A DNA stretch of 64,000 nucleotides, from assembly GCF_001612665.1 (NCBI RefSeq), contig NZ_BDAX01000021.1, positions 1-64,000 of the forward strand, in the 5' to 3' direction. This DNA comes from Nocardia alba NBRC 108234. Lineage in GTDB: Bacteria > Actinomycetota > Actinomycetes > Mycobacteriales > Mycobacteriaceae. Below are positions 43,304-52,435 of this stretch, in pieces. Made by a program: the position numbers and the translations under genes. Under the pieces are notes generated by a model. It was not told the origin of the DNA. It did no database searches and worked only from the letters and a program-made list of their open reading frames with translations. The number at the start of each line of letters is the position of its first letter. Position 1 is the stretch's first letter.

Positions 43304-44362
43304 ATGGCTGAATCCGGGCAGCGGCGGGCAGCCGTCGATTCGGTGCTGCGCGCACGTGACATCGATCGCGCACAGGCGTCGACCGTACTTGACGCGGCCT
43401 ACGCGGAGGGGCAACTCGGTGCGGGGGAGTACCACGATCGCGTCGCGTCGGCGACCATCGCCCGCACCGTCGGCGACCTCGCGCGCCTCACCGCCGACCT
43501 GCAATCACCTGCGGTTTTCGGCGACAGCTCACCCTCCCGACGGCCGCGTCGCCGGGCACTCACGGAGTACCCGGCCCGCACGAGAGCCAGATCGAGCGAC
43601 CGCACCGCGACGATCGCGGCGCTCGACACCGCACGCGCCGACGGCCAACTCGACGCCGAGGAACACGCCGTGATGATCGAATTGGCCGCGGAATCACGAA
43701 CATTGGGCGATTTGTCCACTTTGGTGGCCGAACTCCACCAGCGCCCCGACCCGCCGACCAAGCCCCGCGCCCGACGCGACCGCACACGACTCGTCGTCAT
43801 CGCCCTCGCGTCGGTCGCCGCCGTCGCCGCCTTCGTCGTCACGGTGCGAGACCCGGCCGAGCCCCCGCCGGCGACCCACCACAACTCCGCCACCCCGCTG
43901 GTCCTGCCGACCCCGTCCCCGACCACCATCGCCGGATTCCTGCACATCCGTGACGGTCTCGACGCGAAGTTCGGCAGTGCCGTCGTCGACACGATCTCCT
44001 ACTACCCCACCTACGCCAAACTCACGCGCGAGGTCGCGAGCCAGGGGTCGTTCACTGCCGACTACACCTATTACGGCGGCTTCCAACGCGCGACCGGCGC
44101 GATGCCCGCCCGCGCCCGCGCCACCGTCGCGATCGACCTGGCCACCGTGAACACCGACGCCCTGGCCGTGGCCCTGGCCGACGCGGCCACCACCCTGCGC
44201 GTCCCGGACGGCAAGGTCCGGCATTTCTCGATCGCGGCCGACAGTTCGACGAAACGGCCGGTCATCAGCATCCACGTGGGCGACGAGCACTCCCGATCCG
44301 GCTTCCTGACGATGGCCGTGTCGGGTGAGTTGATCCGCGCCAACCCCTACACAGAGAAGTAG
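43304..44362 (+). CDS. DUF1707-domain membrane protein (two DUF1707 units)
   Basis: The N-terminus has a DUF1707 unit (about residues 14-66: RARDIDRAQASTVLDAAYAEGQL, then AGEYHDRV and LARLTADLQ) and a second related unit (about 96-146, with ATIAALDTARADGQLDAEEH). One membrane helix (about 163-184) leads to an exported domain of about 165 residues without a recognised family. DUF1707 is a small helical domain common in actinobacterial membrane proteins. The next gene is a paralogue 8 bases on, in the same operon. Confidence 0.8.
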   Translation: MAESGQRRAAVDSVLRARDIDRAQASTVLDAAYAEGQLGAGEYHDRVASATIARTVGDLARLTADLQSPAVFGDSSPSRRPRRRALTEYPARTRARSSDRTATIAALDTARADGQLDAEEHAVMIELAAESRTLGDLSTLVAELHQRPDPPTKPRARRDRTRLVVIALASVAAVAAFVVTVRDPAEPPPATHHNSATPLVLPTPSPTTIAGFLHIRDGLDAKFGSAVVDTISYYPTYAKLTREVASQGSFTADYTYYGGFQRATGAMPARARATVAIDLATVNTDALAVALADAATTLRVPDGKVRHFSIAADSSTKRPVISIHVGDEHSRSGFLTMAVSGELIRANPYTEK

Positions 44363-44370
44363 TCGCGCCG

Positions 44371-45147
44371 ATGCCGAAGAAACCCGATCAGCTGCGCGCC
44401 CGCGACATCGACCGCGCCGACGTGTGCGCTGTGCTCGACGCGGCCTTGACCGACGGCCAACTCGCCGCCGACGAACACGCCACCCGCTCCGCCCGGGCGA
44501 TGCGCGCCGAGACCTTCGCCGCGCTCGACCGGCTGGTCGAGGACCTCCAGCTCACCGACGAGTTCGCCGCCGCCACACCGGCACTCGGCATCGACCGCAC
44601 TCCGCGCCGCTGGTTGATCCCTGTGCTCGCGATCCTGACCGCGGGCGTCGTCGGCGCGGTCGCCGGTCTGATCGGTCGCGCCGCTGCCGACGAAGCGCTG
44701 CCCGACCTCACCACGGCCGACGGCCTTGCTTATTTCCTCGCCGAATACCGCGCGGAATTCGGCACGACCATCCTCGATGAGGCCACGGTCTATCCCGGGT
44801 ACGTCTCGTTCGAGCGAGAAGGGGTATCGGGCAAGCAGGACAGCTATGTCTACCGGGGCGATTTCGACACCAGCGGTACCCCGACCGCCCGCCCGTCCGG
44901 CACCCCCGCTCTCGACCTCGCGGCGATCGACCTGGCCCGCTTCGCCCCGCTCGTGGCGGGCGCGCCGCAGACGACCAAGGTGCCCCACGGGCGCGTCACC
45001 TACCTCGCCATCGGATTCGCGCCGGGAGCGAAGGCGGACGCTGAGCCCGTGATCACCGTCTACGTCCGGAACGACGACGGCGAGTCCGGCCGCCTCGAAC
45101 TCGCCCTCGATGGCGAACCGCGCGCGATCCGCCCGCCGACCTCCTGA
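44371..45147 (+). CDS. DUF1707-domain membrane protein, paralogue
   Basis: This 258-residue protein has one N-terminal DUF1707 unit (about residues 8-62: RARDIDRADVCAVLDAALTDGQL, then AADEHATR), one membrane helix (about 75-95) and an exported domain of about 160 residues similar in layout to its upstream neighbour (both have LATVN/LAAIDLA-type and VPHGRV/VPDGKV segments). Spacing and similarity indicate tandem duplication. The function is unknown; an envelope role is likely from topology. Confidence 0.8.
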   Translation: MPKKPDQLRARDIDRADVCAVLDAALTDGQLAADEHATRSARAMRAETFAALDRLVEDLQLTDEFAAATPALGIDRTPRRWLIPVLAILTAGVVGAVAGLIGRAAADEALPDLTTADGLAYFLAEYRAEFGTTILDEATVYPGYVSFEREGVSGKQDSYVYRGDFDTSGTPTARPSGTPALDLAAIDLARFAPLVAGAPQTTKVPHGRVTYLAIGFAPGAKADAEPVITVYVRNDDGESGRLELALDGEPRAIRPPTS

Positions 45148-45209
45148 TCCCTGCCTCCACACTGACCTGCGGCGATGACGCATGCGTCACATCCGACTGT
45201 GCGTAGATG

Positions 45210-45222
45210 TATCGGTCCGATA
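45210..45222. promoter_or_regulatory. Palindrome upstream of padR-ino1
   Basis: TATCGGTCCGATA is a perfect 6-bp inverted repeat with one central base, 72 bases before the PadR start. The word TATCGGTCCGA recurs at 47975-47985, upstream of the effector-binding genes. It is a candidate PadR autoregulation site; neighbouring TATAGT could be part of a -10 box. Confidence 0.4.
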
Positions 45223-45294
45223 TAGTTGGAAGTCGCATCCACGGTTAGGTCTGTTCGTCCTTCGGGTCGACATAGTCAGGGAGTGAGGTCGGCA

Positions 45295-45852
45295 GTGCTC
45301 GAATTGGCGATTCTCGGCCTGCTCCTCGACGCGCCCATGCACGGTTACGAGCTGCGCAAGCGGTTGACGGGCCTGCTCGGAGCGTTCCGGGCCTTCTCCT
45401 ACGGTTCGCTCTACCCGACGCTGCGCAGAATGCAGACCGACGGGTTGATCGCCGAGGAGCTTCCGGACGGCGCGCTCGCGCGCCGTGCGCGCCGCGTCTA
45501 CCGGCTCACGCCGGTCGGCCGGGAACGGTTCTCCGAACTCCTTGCCGACACCGGTCCGCAGAACTACACCGATGACGGCTTCGGCGTTCACCTTGCCTTC
45601 TTCAGTCGCACTCCCGCCGAGGCGAGAATGCGGATTCTGGAGGGCAGACGTCGTCAGGTCGAGGAGCGCCGAGAGGGACTGCGGGAAGCGATCAAGAAGG
45701 CCAGCGGGTCACTGGATCGCTACACCAAGCAGCTCCACCAGCTCGGATTGGAATCAAGCGAGCGCGAAGTGCGCTGGCTCAACGAGTTGATTGCGGCGGA
45801 GCAATCGACGAAGGCGGCACCACAGAAAGAGGGAAAGAGCGGCCATGAGTGA
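45295..45852 (+). CDS. PadR-family transcriptional regulator (Rv0047c-like)
   Basis: The N-terminal winged helix of PadR type (about residues 1-90: LELAILGLLLDAPMHGYELRKRL, then FSYGSLYPTLRRM and the wing with RVYRLTP) is followed by a C-terminal helical dimerisation region. The start is GTG at 45295 with GAGG 6 bases upstream; GTG 45283 is an alternative. The 3' end overlaps ino1 by 8 bases, so the regulator and synthase are translationally coupled. The M. tuberculosis pair Rv0047c-ino1 has the same order, suggesting a conserved regulator of inositol supply. Confidence 0.9.
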   Translation: MLELAILGLLLDAPMHGYELRKRLTGLLGAFRAFSYGSLYPTLRRMQTDGLIAEELPDGALARRARRVYRLTPVGRERFSELLADTGPQNYTDDGFGVHLAFFSRTPAEARMRILEGRRRQVEERREGLREAIKKASGSLDRYTKQLHQLGLESSEREVRWLNELIAAEQSTKAAPQKEGKSGHE

Positions 45853-46954
45853 TGTCAACAAGGTTGGATCCGGCGAAGTTCGCGTCGCGATCGTCGGTGT
45901 GGGCAACTGCGCATCGTCGCTGGTACAAGGCGTGCAGTACTACAAGGACGCCGACGAGAGCCAGGCCGTTCCCGGCCTGATGCACGTCAAGTTCGGTAGC
46001 TACCACGTCCGCGACGTGAAGTTCGTGGCCGCGTTCGATGTCGACGCCAAGAAGGTCGGCTTCGACCTGGCCGAAGCCATCTTCGCCAGCGAGAACAACA
46101 CCATCAAGATCTCCGACGTGCCGCCGACCGATGTGACGGTCCTGCGTGGCCCGACTCTCGACGGTATCGGCAAGTACTACGCGCAGACCATCGAGCAGTC
46201 CGAGGCGCCCGCGGTAGACGTCGTGAAGGCGCTGAAAGACGCGAAGGTCGACGTGCTGGTCTCGTACCTGCCCGTCGGTTCCGAAGAGGCCGACAAGTTC
46301 TACGCGCAGTGCGCGATCGACGCGAACGTCGCCTTCGTCAACGCGCTGCCGGTCTTCATCGCCTCCGACCCGGTCTGGGCGCAGAAGTTCGTCGACGCCG
46401 GTGTCCCGATCGTCGGTGACGACATCAAGTCGCAGGTCGGCGCGACCATCACCCACCGGGTGATGGCCAAGCTGTTCGAAGACCGCGGCGTGGTGCTCGA
46501 TCGCACCTACCAGCTCAATGTCGGCGGCAACATGGACTTCAAGAACATGCTCGAGCGCGAGCGCCTGGAGTCGAAGAAGGTCTCCAAGACCCAGGCCGTC
46601 ACGTCGAACCTCACCGGTTCGCTCGCGGGCAAGGTCCACGACCGCAACGTCCACATCGGTCCCTCGGACTACGTGGAGTGGCTCGACGACCGCAAGTGGG
46701 CCTACGTGCGGCTCGAAGGTCGTGCGTTCGGCGACGCTCCGCTGAACCTGGAGTACAAGCTCGAGGTGTGGGACTCGCCCAACTCGGCGGGCATCATCAT
46801 CGACGCTGTTCGCGCGGCGAAGATCGCCAAGGACCGTGGTATCGGCGGGCCCGTCATTCCGGCTTCGGCGTATCTGATGAAGTCTCCGCCGGTGCAGATC
46901 GCTGATGATGTGGCGCGTACTCAGCTCGAGGCGTTCATCATCGGGGCGGATTAG
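45845..46954 (+). CDS. ino1: Inositol-3-phosphate synthase
   Basis: This NAD+-dependent synthase converts glucose 6-phosphate to 1L-myo-inositol 3-phosphate, the first step toward phosphatidylinositol, its mannosides and mycothiol. The N-terminal Rossmann motif is VAIVGVGNCASSLVQG; the family motifs GDDIKSQVGAT and LNVGGNMDFKNM are present. The 369-residue length is standard for actinobacteria. The ATG lies 8 bases inside the end of padR. A hairpin (46970-46998) follows the stop. Confidence 0.97.
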   Translation: MSDVNKVGSGEVRVAIVGVGNCASSLVQGVQYYKDADESQAVPGLMHVKFGSYHVRDVKFVAAFDVDAKKVGFDLAEAIFASENNTIKISDVPPTDVTVLRGPTLDGIGKYYAQTIEQSEAPAVDVVKALKDAKVDVLVSYLPVGSEEADKFYAQCAIDANVAFVNALPVFIASDPVWAQKFVDAGVPIVGDDIKSQVGATITHRVMAKLFEDRGVVLDRTYQLNVGGNMDFKNMLERERLESKKVSKTQAVTSNLTGSLAGKVHDRNVHIGPSDYVEWLDDRKWAYVRLEGRAFGDAPLNLEYKLEVWDSPNSAGIIIDAVRAAKIAKDRGIGGPVIPASAYLMKSPPVQIADDVARTQLEAFIIGAD

Positions 46955-46969
46955 TCGCTGACGTGAGAG

Positions 46970-46998
46970 GGCCGGGTGCGCATGGTGCGTGCCCGGCC
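46970..46998. terminator. Hairpin after ino1
   Basis: GGCCGGG (46970-46976) pairs with CCCGGCC (46992-46998), with partial pairing inside. It lies 15 bases after the ino1 stop and before the convergent effector-binding gene. The core stem is short and no long T run follows. Confidence 0.5.
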
Positions 46999-47029
46999 TT
47001 CGCCGTGGGGGGTGGGAGTGGCGCGGGGG

Positions 47030-47461
47030 TCAGTCGAGGGAGACGTAGACCTCTACGCTGGTCGGGCCGGTGTAGCGCTCCAGTTCCGCTGTGTGGGAGC
47101 GGGTTATGGTGCCTGCGTTCTCGGCTTTGATGACCTCTGCCCATGCGGTGCGTAGTAGGTCGTAGGGCTTGTCCGAGACTACGAATTTGGCGTAGCGGCC
47201 TGCGGGGATGCGGGTGAGGACGTCGCCTTCGTCGATGTCGTCCAGCTCGGCTACCTCGTAGCCGAGCACGGCTACGGCGTGGTCGTTCTGGCCTATGTAG
47301 GCGGCGGCGCGGGGCACTGTCTTCTCCCTCGACAGGTACCGATCCCAGGTGAAGTTCACCAGGTCGAGATCGCGCGCGGTCACCTCGCGGCCGGCCAGGG
47401 GCACGGTGAGACCCGCGACCAGGCTGTCGGTGAGGGTGACGATTTCGAAATCCACAGCCAT
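47030..47461 (-). CDS. GyrI-like effector-binding domain protein, copy 2
   Basis: This 143-residue protein has the effector-binding fold of GyrI/AraC-type ligand domains (strand pairs around VAVLGYEVAELDDIDEGD, the RYAKFVVSDKP motif, and TSVEVYVSLD at the end). It has no DNA-binding domain. It starts 1 base inside the stop of its paralogue (TGATG), so both are coupled. Such stand-alone domains bind small cationic or aromatic ligands; target unknown. Confidence 0.8.
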   Translation of the reverse strand: MAVDFEIVTLTDSLVAGLTVPLAGREVTARDLDLVNFTWDRYLSREKTVPRAAAYIGQNDHAVAVLGYEVAELDDIDEGDVLTRIPAGRYAKFVVSDKPYDLLRTAWAEVIKAENAGTITRSHTAELERYTGPTSVEVYVSLD

Positions 47462-47916
47462 CAGCTGTCCTTCTCCTCTGTCAGCGAAACGAAGATCTCG
47501 ACGGTGTTCTCGTCGGGATACTGCTCGCAGTCGCCGGTATAGGCGCGCACGAACTCGCCCGCGGCCTCCGCGTCCCACACCTGGCGCCACAGCGCGACGA
47601 TGGTGTCGCCGAGGTTGTCTCCGCTGGCCACGAATCGCGCGTAGCGGCCCGCCCGAATCCGGCCGAGCACATCACCCGTCTGTAGGTCGGCCAGGGTTTT
47701 GCACTCGTAGCCGACGATGTGGGTGAGGTAGGAATTGATCTCCGGCGCGAAATCGACGTAACCCGTCGCGACCGGCCCCGGTAACGTCCTCGCTCGCAGG
47801 TGCGTCCACGCCTCGACCACTTTGGCGCGGCGCGGCCCCTCGACGGCGAGCGCCGGACTGCGGAGCACCGTGCCCGCGATCAGCGTCTCGGGACGGTCAA
47901 CGACATTGAAATCCAC
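47461..47916 (-). CDS. GyrI-like effector-binding domain protein, copy 1
   Basis: This 151-residue paralogue has matching features: EINSYLTHIVGYECKTL, the RYARFVASGDNLG motif and TVEIFVSLTEEKD. The GTG start at 47916 has AGGGG 9 bases upstream; a longer frame would begin in a stretch without family similarity. It is first of a coupled pair and lies downstream of the second class A PBP gene, though with 177 bases between them. Confidence 0.78.
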   Translation of the reverse strand: MDFNVVDRPETLIAGTVLRSPALAVEGPRRAKVVEAWTHLRARTLPGPVATGYVDFAPEINSYLTHIVGYECKTLADLQTGDVLGRIRAGRYARFVASGDNLGDTIVALWRQVWDAEAAGEFVRAYTGDCEQYPDENTVEIFVSLTEEKDS

Positions 47917-48093
47917 CTGCGTAGCCCCTATGTCTAGTGTCGTCGCGTGTCGGTACCGACCGCACATCCTCCCGTATCGGTCCGACAGGTTCCGCGCCGG
48001 GATCTTTCGACCCGTGGTCGGGCGGTTCGCGCTCTGGGCAACGATGTTGCCATGTCCTCAGGGTAGTCGGGTCCGGCTGCGCCAACTCGTGAT

Positions 48094-50415
48094 CTAGCGG
48101 GGGCCTTCGCCGCCGAGTCCGGGGAAGAGCTCACCGGGTGTGGCGGGCGTCGGTGCGGGCGGGATGATGATCAACGGCGGCGGCGCGGGGCGCGGTGAGT
48201 TCGTCGGCGGACCGAAGATGTCGAAGCCGCCTGTCGTCGGCGCCGGTCCGGTGCCCGGCGACGGCACCAGCGGCGGGCTCGGCACCGGAGCCACGTCGAA
48301 CTGTTCGACCGGCGTGCCTGCCAGCGCGGCGTCCATCGACTGCTTCCAGATGTCGGCGGGTAGCCCCGAGCCCCAGATCGCCCCGCCGCGACCGCTGCGC
48401 AGCGGCTGGGGGTGCTCGGTGCCCACCCACACCGCGGTGGACAGGGAAGGCGTGTACCCCACCATCCACGCGTCCTTGTTGTCCTTGGTCTCGCCGAGTT
48501 GGGTGGTTCCCGTCTTGCTCGCCGACTGCCTGCCGTTGGCGAGGCCGTGGCCGTTGGAGTAGTTGGCGATCGGCAGCATCGCCGACGTCGTCGCATCGGC
48601 GATCTCGGCGGAGAACCGCCGCTCGGGCTCCGAATGCCGCTTGCCCGACGCGGTTTCCCAGCCGCGGTCGAGCAACACCCGCCCGTCGCCGGTGCTCACC
48701 CGCTGCACGAAGTACGGCTGGTGATAGACACCGGAGGCGGCGAGCGTCGCGTACGCCGACGCCATGTCGAGGGGGCGCACCAGATACTGGCCGAGCACGA
48801 TCCCGTTGAGCGGATAGCCGTCCGGCTCCGACAGGCTCACGCCGTCGACGCCGGGAATGTACTCGGGGATGCCCGCCAGGTGCGCGGCCTCGGCGATCGA
48901 GCGCGGGCCGTCGGCCATCGTCATGGTGAGCCGGTAGAAGCTGGTATTCAGTGAGCGTTTGAGCGCCTCGGCGAGCGAGCAGCGTCCGCACGAGTCACCC
49001 TCCACATTGGTGATCTCGGTGCCGCGGTCGGTGATGGGCGAACTGTCGATCGCCCGCGTCACCGGAATGCCCTGCCGTTGCGCGGCCACGAGCGCGAAAA
49101 CCTTGAACGCGGAACCGGTTTGCAGTGGCGCCTGCGCGAAATCGAACCCGGCCCCGTCCTCGCCACCGTAGTAGGCCCGCACGGCCCCGCTACGCGGGTC
49201 GATCGACACCACGGCCGAACGCAGTTCCGAGGGCTGCCACGACAACCGCTCGCGCACCGAATCGACCGCGCCCGCCTGCGCCGCGGCGTCGATGGTGGTG
49301 GTGATCTGCAATGCGCCCGTGTTGATGTCGGTGTCGTCGAGACCGGCGGCCCGCAACTCGCGCAGCACCTGGGTGCGGATATGGCCTTCCGGACCGAGCG
49401 CGACCGACTCCGCGGGCACATCGTCGAGCGGGATGATCGGCGGGAACACCGTCGCGTCCCGATCGCCGGGCGCGAGCACATTCATCTCGACCATCCCGGC
49501 GAGCACGTACTGCCACCGCGCCCGCAACTGATCGGCATGCTGCTCCGGGTCGAGCACCGACGGTGAGCGGATCACCGCCGCCAACACCGCGCCTTCGGCC
49601 AGGGTCAGCTCCGGCACCGGCTTGCCGAAATAGGCTTTCGCCGCCGCCGCGATGCCGTACGCCCCACGCCCGAAGTAGATGGTGTTGAGATAGGCGGACA
49701 GGATCTCGTCCTTGCTCCACTGCCGCGCCATCTTGGCCGCGATGATCAATTCCCGCATCTTGCGGGTGACGGTGCGTTCGGAGCTGAGGAAGGCGTTCTT
49801 CACGTACTGCTGGGTGATGGTCGAGCCGCCGCCCGCGTTGTCCTGGCCCGTCACATTGTCGCGAGCCGCGCGCAGGAATCCGCTCGACGAGTACCCGGCG
49901 TTCGTATAGAAGGTGCGGTCCTCGGCCGCCAGCACGGCATCGCGTACCGGGATCGGTACCTCGGTGAGCGGGATGGGAATCCGATTGCCCTGTGGCGGAA
50001 TGAATTTCGTCAACACGGTGGTGCCGTCGGAGGCGAGGACGGTCGCGGGCTGTTCGACCGCGACCTCGGCCGGTTCGGGAATCTCCGAACTCCAGTACAC
50101 CGCGACGAACAGCAACGCGGGCACACACACGAAGATCACGAACAGGGCGAGCAGCAACCGCCGGATGCGCTGACCCCTGGTGCGCGGCTTGCGACCGGTC
50201 GGCTGCTCGTCGGTTCCACGGCGTGCCGCCTTTTCGCGCCGCGCTGCTCCCTTGGCGTCGTCTGTGGGGTCGGTGGCGGCCAGTCGCGCGGCCTGCGCCC
50301 GTCGCGCCGCGCCCTTGGCCGGATTCTGCTCTTTCGCCAGTGGATCGCGGAACCCGGCGATCGAGGTATACGGAACGTCGTCGTCGGAACGTCCGCGCCC
50401 GCGCTGGGAGGCCAC
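48094..50415 (-). CDS. Second class A penicillin-binding protein
   Basis: This is a 773-residue bifunctional PBP. A basic N-terminus (1-86) precedes a membrane helix (about 87-107). The GT51 domain has AEDRTFY (Glu165) and GGGSTITQQYVKNA; the transpeptidase has TGSAFK, SLN and KTGT. There is a short Pro-rich tail and no PASTA domain, so it is a paralogue of the PonA1-type protein at 39698 rather than a PonA2. The GTG at 50415 has AAAGGAG just upstream. It probably makes wall peptidoglycan in overlap with the other copy. Confidence 0.93.
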   Translation of the reverse strand: MASQRGRGRSDDDVPYTSIAGFRDPLAKEQNPAKGAARRAQAARLAATDPTDDAKGAARREKAARRGTDEQPTGRKPRTRGQRIRRLLLALFVIFVCVPALLFVAVYWSSEIPEPAEVAVEQPATVLASDGTTVLTKFIPPQGNRIPIPLTEVPIPVRDAVLAAEDRTFYTNAGYSSSGFLRAARDNVTGQDNAGGGSTITQQYVKNAFLSSERTVTRKMRELIIAAKMARQWSKDEILSAYLNTIYFGRGAYGIAAAAKAYFGKPVPELTLAEGAVLAAVIRSPSVLDPEQHADQLRARWQYVLAGMVEMNVLAPGDRDATVFPPIIPLDDVPAESVALGPEGHIRTQVLRELRAAGLDDTDINTGALQITTTIDAAAQAGAVDSVRERLSWQPSELRSAVVSIDPRSGAVRAYYGGEDGAGFDFAQAPLQTGSAFKVFALVAAQRQGIPVTRAIDSSPITDRGTEITNVEGDSCGRCSLAEALKRSLNTSFYRLTMTMADGPRSIAEAAHLAGIPEYIPGVDGVSLSEPDGYPLNGIVLGQYLVRPLDMASAYATLAASGVYHQPYFVQRVSTGDGRVLLDRGWETASGKRHSEPERRFSAEIADATTSAMLPIANYSNGHGLANGRQSASKTGTTQLGETKDNKDAWMVGYTPSLSTAVWVGTEHPQPLRSGRGGAIWGSGLPADIWKQSMDAALAGTPVEQFDVAPVPSPPLVPSPGTGPAPTTGGFDIFGPPTNSPRPAPPPLIIIPPAPTPATPGELFPGLGGEGPR

Positions 50416-50513
50416 ACCATCTCCTTTCGGAGCGAGTGAGAAGAACTCACCTGCACCGATGTAGATATCGGTGCAGGCGACTCTACCCGGCGATGGCGGC
50501 AGAACCCGGCAGG

Positions 50514-51413
50514 TCAGCTCTTGACGCCGCCCGCGGTGAGACCGGAGATGATCCGACGCTGGAAAATGAGCACCATGATCACCAGCGGCACGGTGACGAT
50601 CACGCCCGCCGCCATGATGGCCGCGTACGGCTGCACCAGCGGGTCGTTGCCGGAGAAGCTCGCGATGGCGACCGTCACCGGCTTGGTGTCGTCGCCCGAG
50701 AGCAACCGGGCCAGCAGGTACTCGTTGATCGAGGCGATGAACGCCAGGATCGCGGTGGTGAACACCGCGGGCGCGGCCAGTGGCAGCATGATCAACCGGA
50801 AGGCCTGGAACTTGCTCGCGCCGTCGATGCGCGCGGCTTCTTCGAGCTCCCACGGCAGTTCGGCGAAGAACGAGGCCAGGATGTAGACCGTCATCGGCAG
50901 TACGAAGGAGATGTTCGGGATGATCATCGCCTGGTACTCACCGATCCAGCCGATATCGGTGAACAGCTGGAACAGCGGCGTCACCAGCACCACAGCGGGG
51001 AACATCGACGCCGACAGGATCAGCCCCGAGATCAGGTACTTGCCCGCGAAGGTCATCCGGGCCAGCGCGTACGCCGCGAGGACGCCGAGGATCAGCGCCA
51101 CGGCGGTGGTCGCCGAACCGATGATCACGCTGTTGAGCAGTGCCTTGCCGAAGTCGTTGCCGCGGCTGGTATCGAAGGCGTTGCGGAAGTTCTCCAGCGT
51201 CACGTGGGTCGGCCACGGGGTGCTGTCGAAGGTGTGGGCCGGGTCGCGGAACGCCACCACGGTCATCCAGTAGAACGGCCCGAGGCCCCACACCAGCACG
51301 ATGGCGACACCGAGGTAGGTGCGCGTCGTGGCGAACCGCTTGCTCCACGACACCGGCTGCGTCGGCAGCGGATTCGCTTCGGCGACGGGATCTTTCGTCA
51401 TCGAGATGCTCAT
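50514..51413 (-). CDS. Sugar ABC transporter permease (SugB/MalG-like)
   Basis: This 299-residue inner-membrane protein has six helices of the MalG type. The EAA loop reads ELPWELEEAARIDGASKFQAFRLI; it contacts the ATPase. The ATG lies 1 base inside the stop of the upstream permease (TGATG). The set lpqY-like, permease, permease matches trehalose importers in order; the ATPase is not in the operon and may be the UgpC/MsiK-like protein at 59000. Substrate is inferred to be a disaccharide. Confidence 0.9.
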   Translation of the reverse strand: MSISMTKDPVAEANPLPTQPVSWSKRFATTRTYLGVAIVLVWGLGPFYWMTVVAFRDPAHTFDSTPWPTHVTLENFRNAFDTSRGNDFGKALLNSVIIGSATTAVALILGVLAAYALARMTFAGKYLISGLILSASMFPAVVLVTPLFQLFTDIGWIGEYQAMIIPNISFVLPMTVYILASFFAELPWELEEAARIDGASKFQAFRLIMLPLAAPAVFTTAILAFIASINEYLLARLLSGDDTKPVTVAIASFSGNDPLVQPYAAIMAAGVIVTVPLVIMVLIFQRRIISGLTAGGVKS

Positions 51414-52390
51414 CAGTTCGCCTTCCGCTGTTCTTCTTGCGTGCGAACAGCGTTGGCGCCCAGCACCTTCACCAGAACGAACGCGATCGCGAAGACGAGT
51501 GCGAAGGTGATCACCGACAGTGCCGCCGCGCTGTTGGGACCCTGACGCACCTGCTCGACCACCAGGATCGACAGGGTGCTCGTCGACGGATTGGCGCCGG
51601 TCATGATCGCGGGCAGGTCGTACATGCGCAGCGCGTCCATGGTGCGAAACAGCACCGCCACCAGCAGCGCCGGCTTGAGCAGCGGCAGCGTGATGTTGAC
51701 GAACCGCTGCCACGCCGACGCGCCGTCGACCTTCGCCGCCTCGTACACATCGGCCGGAATCACTTGCAGCCCAGCGAGAATCAGCAGCGCCATGAACGGT
51801 GTGGTCTTCCACACGTCGGCCGCGATCACCGCGAAGCGTGACGCCCACATCTCCGAGGTCCACAGGATGTGCGTGCCGAGCACGCGGTTCACGACGCCGT
51901 CGTACTGGAACATGAACTCCCACAACCGCGCTGTGACCGCGGTGGGAATCGCCCACGGGATCAGCACGGCGGCACGCAGCAGCGCACGGCCGCGGAAGGT
52001 CTTGCCCATCACCATGGCCATGCCGAGCCCCAGCAGGGCCTCCAGTGACACGGTGATCACGGTGAAGAACAGCGTGACCCCGACCGCCGACCAGAACTGC
52101 GAGCCGAGGGTGCCCGTGGGGCACGACACCGTGCCCGACAGCGACCCACACTGCTGCAGCAGCCAGTGCGTGTAGTTGCTGAATCCGGCGCCGCCGCCCT
52201 CGACGAACATCCCGGTGGCCGGGTCGATGCCGGAGTCCTTCTGCGTGGACATCCAGATCGCCTCGACCACCGGATATCCGATGACCACGGCCAGGGCGAC
52301 GAGCACGGGCGCGACGAACAGCCACGCCTTGCCGGATTGTCGCAGTTGCAGCGCTAGCCCGCGCTGCTTGGCTCCCGAAGGATCCGACAC
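51413..52390 (-). CDS. Sugar ABC transporter permease (SugA/MalF-like)
   Basis: This 325-residue permease has six predicted helices and a loop insertion after the first (about residues 48-90, periplasmic-like, with two Cys). The EAA loop is DVYEAAKVDGASAWQRFVNI. The start is GTG. It pairs with the second permease, with which it overlaps by 1 base, and lies 45 bases after the binding protein. Confidence 0.9.
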   Translation of the reverse strand: MSDPSGAKQRGLALQLRQSGKAWLFVAPVLVALAVVIGYPVVEAIWMSTQKDSGIDPATGMFVEGGGAGFSNYTHWLLQQCGSLSGTVSCPTGTLGSQFWSAVGVTLFFTVITVSLEALLGLGMAMVMGKTFRGRALLRAAVLIPWAIPTAVTARLWEFMFQYDGVVNRVLGTHILWTSEMWASRFAVIAADVWKTTPFMALLILAGLQVIPADVYEAAKVDGASAWQRFVNITLPLLKPALLVAVLFRTMDALRMYDLPAIMTGANPSTSTLSILVVEQVRQGPNSAAALSVITFALVFAIAFVLVKVLGANAVRTQEEQRKAN

Positions 52391-52435
52391 CGTTACTACT
52401 CTCCTACGGTCTGGTCGGGTCCGCTGCGCGTACCG

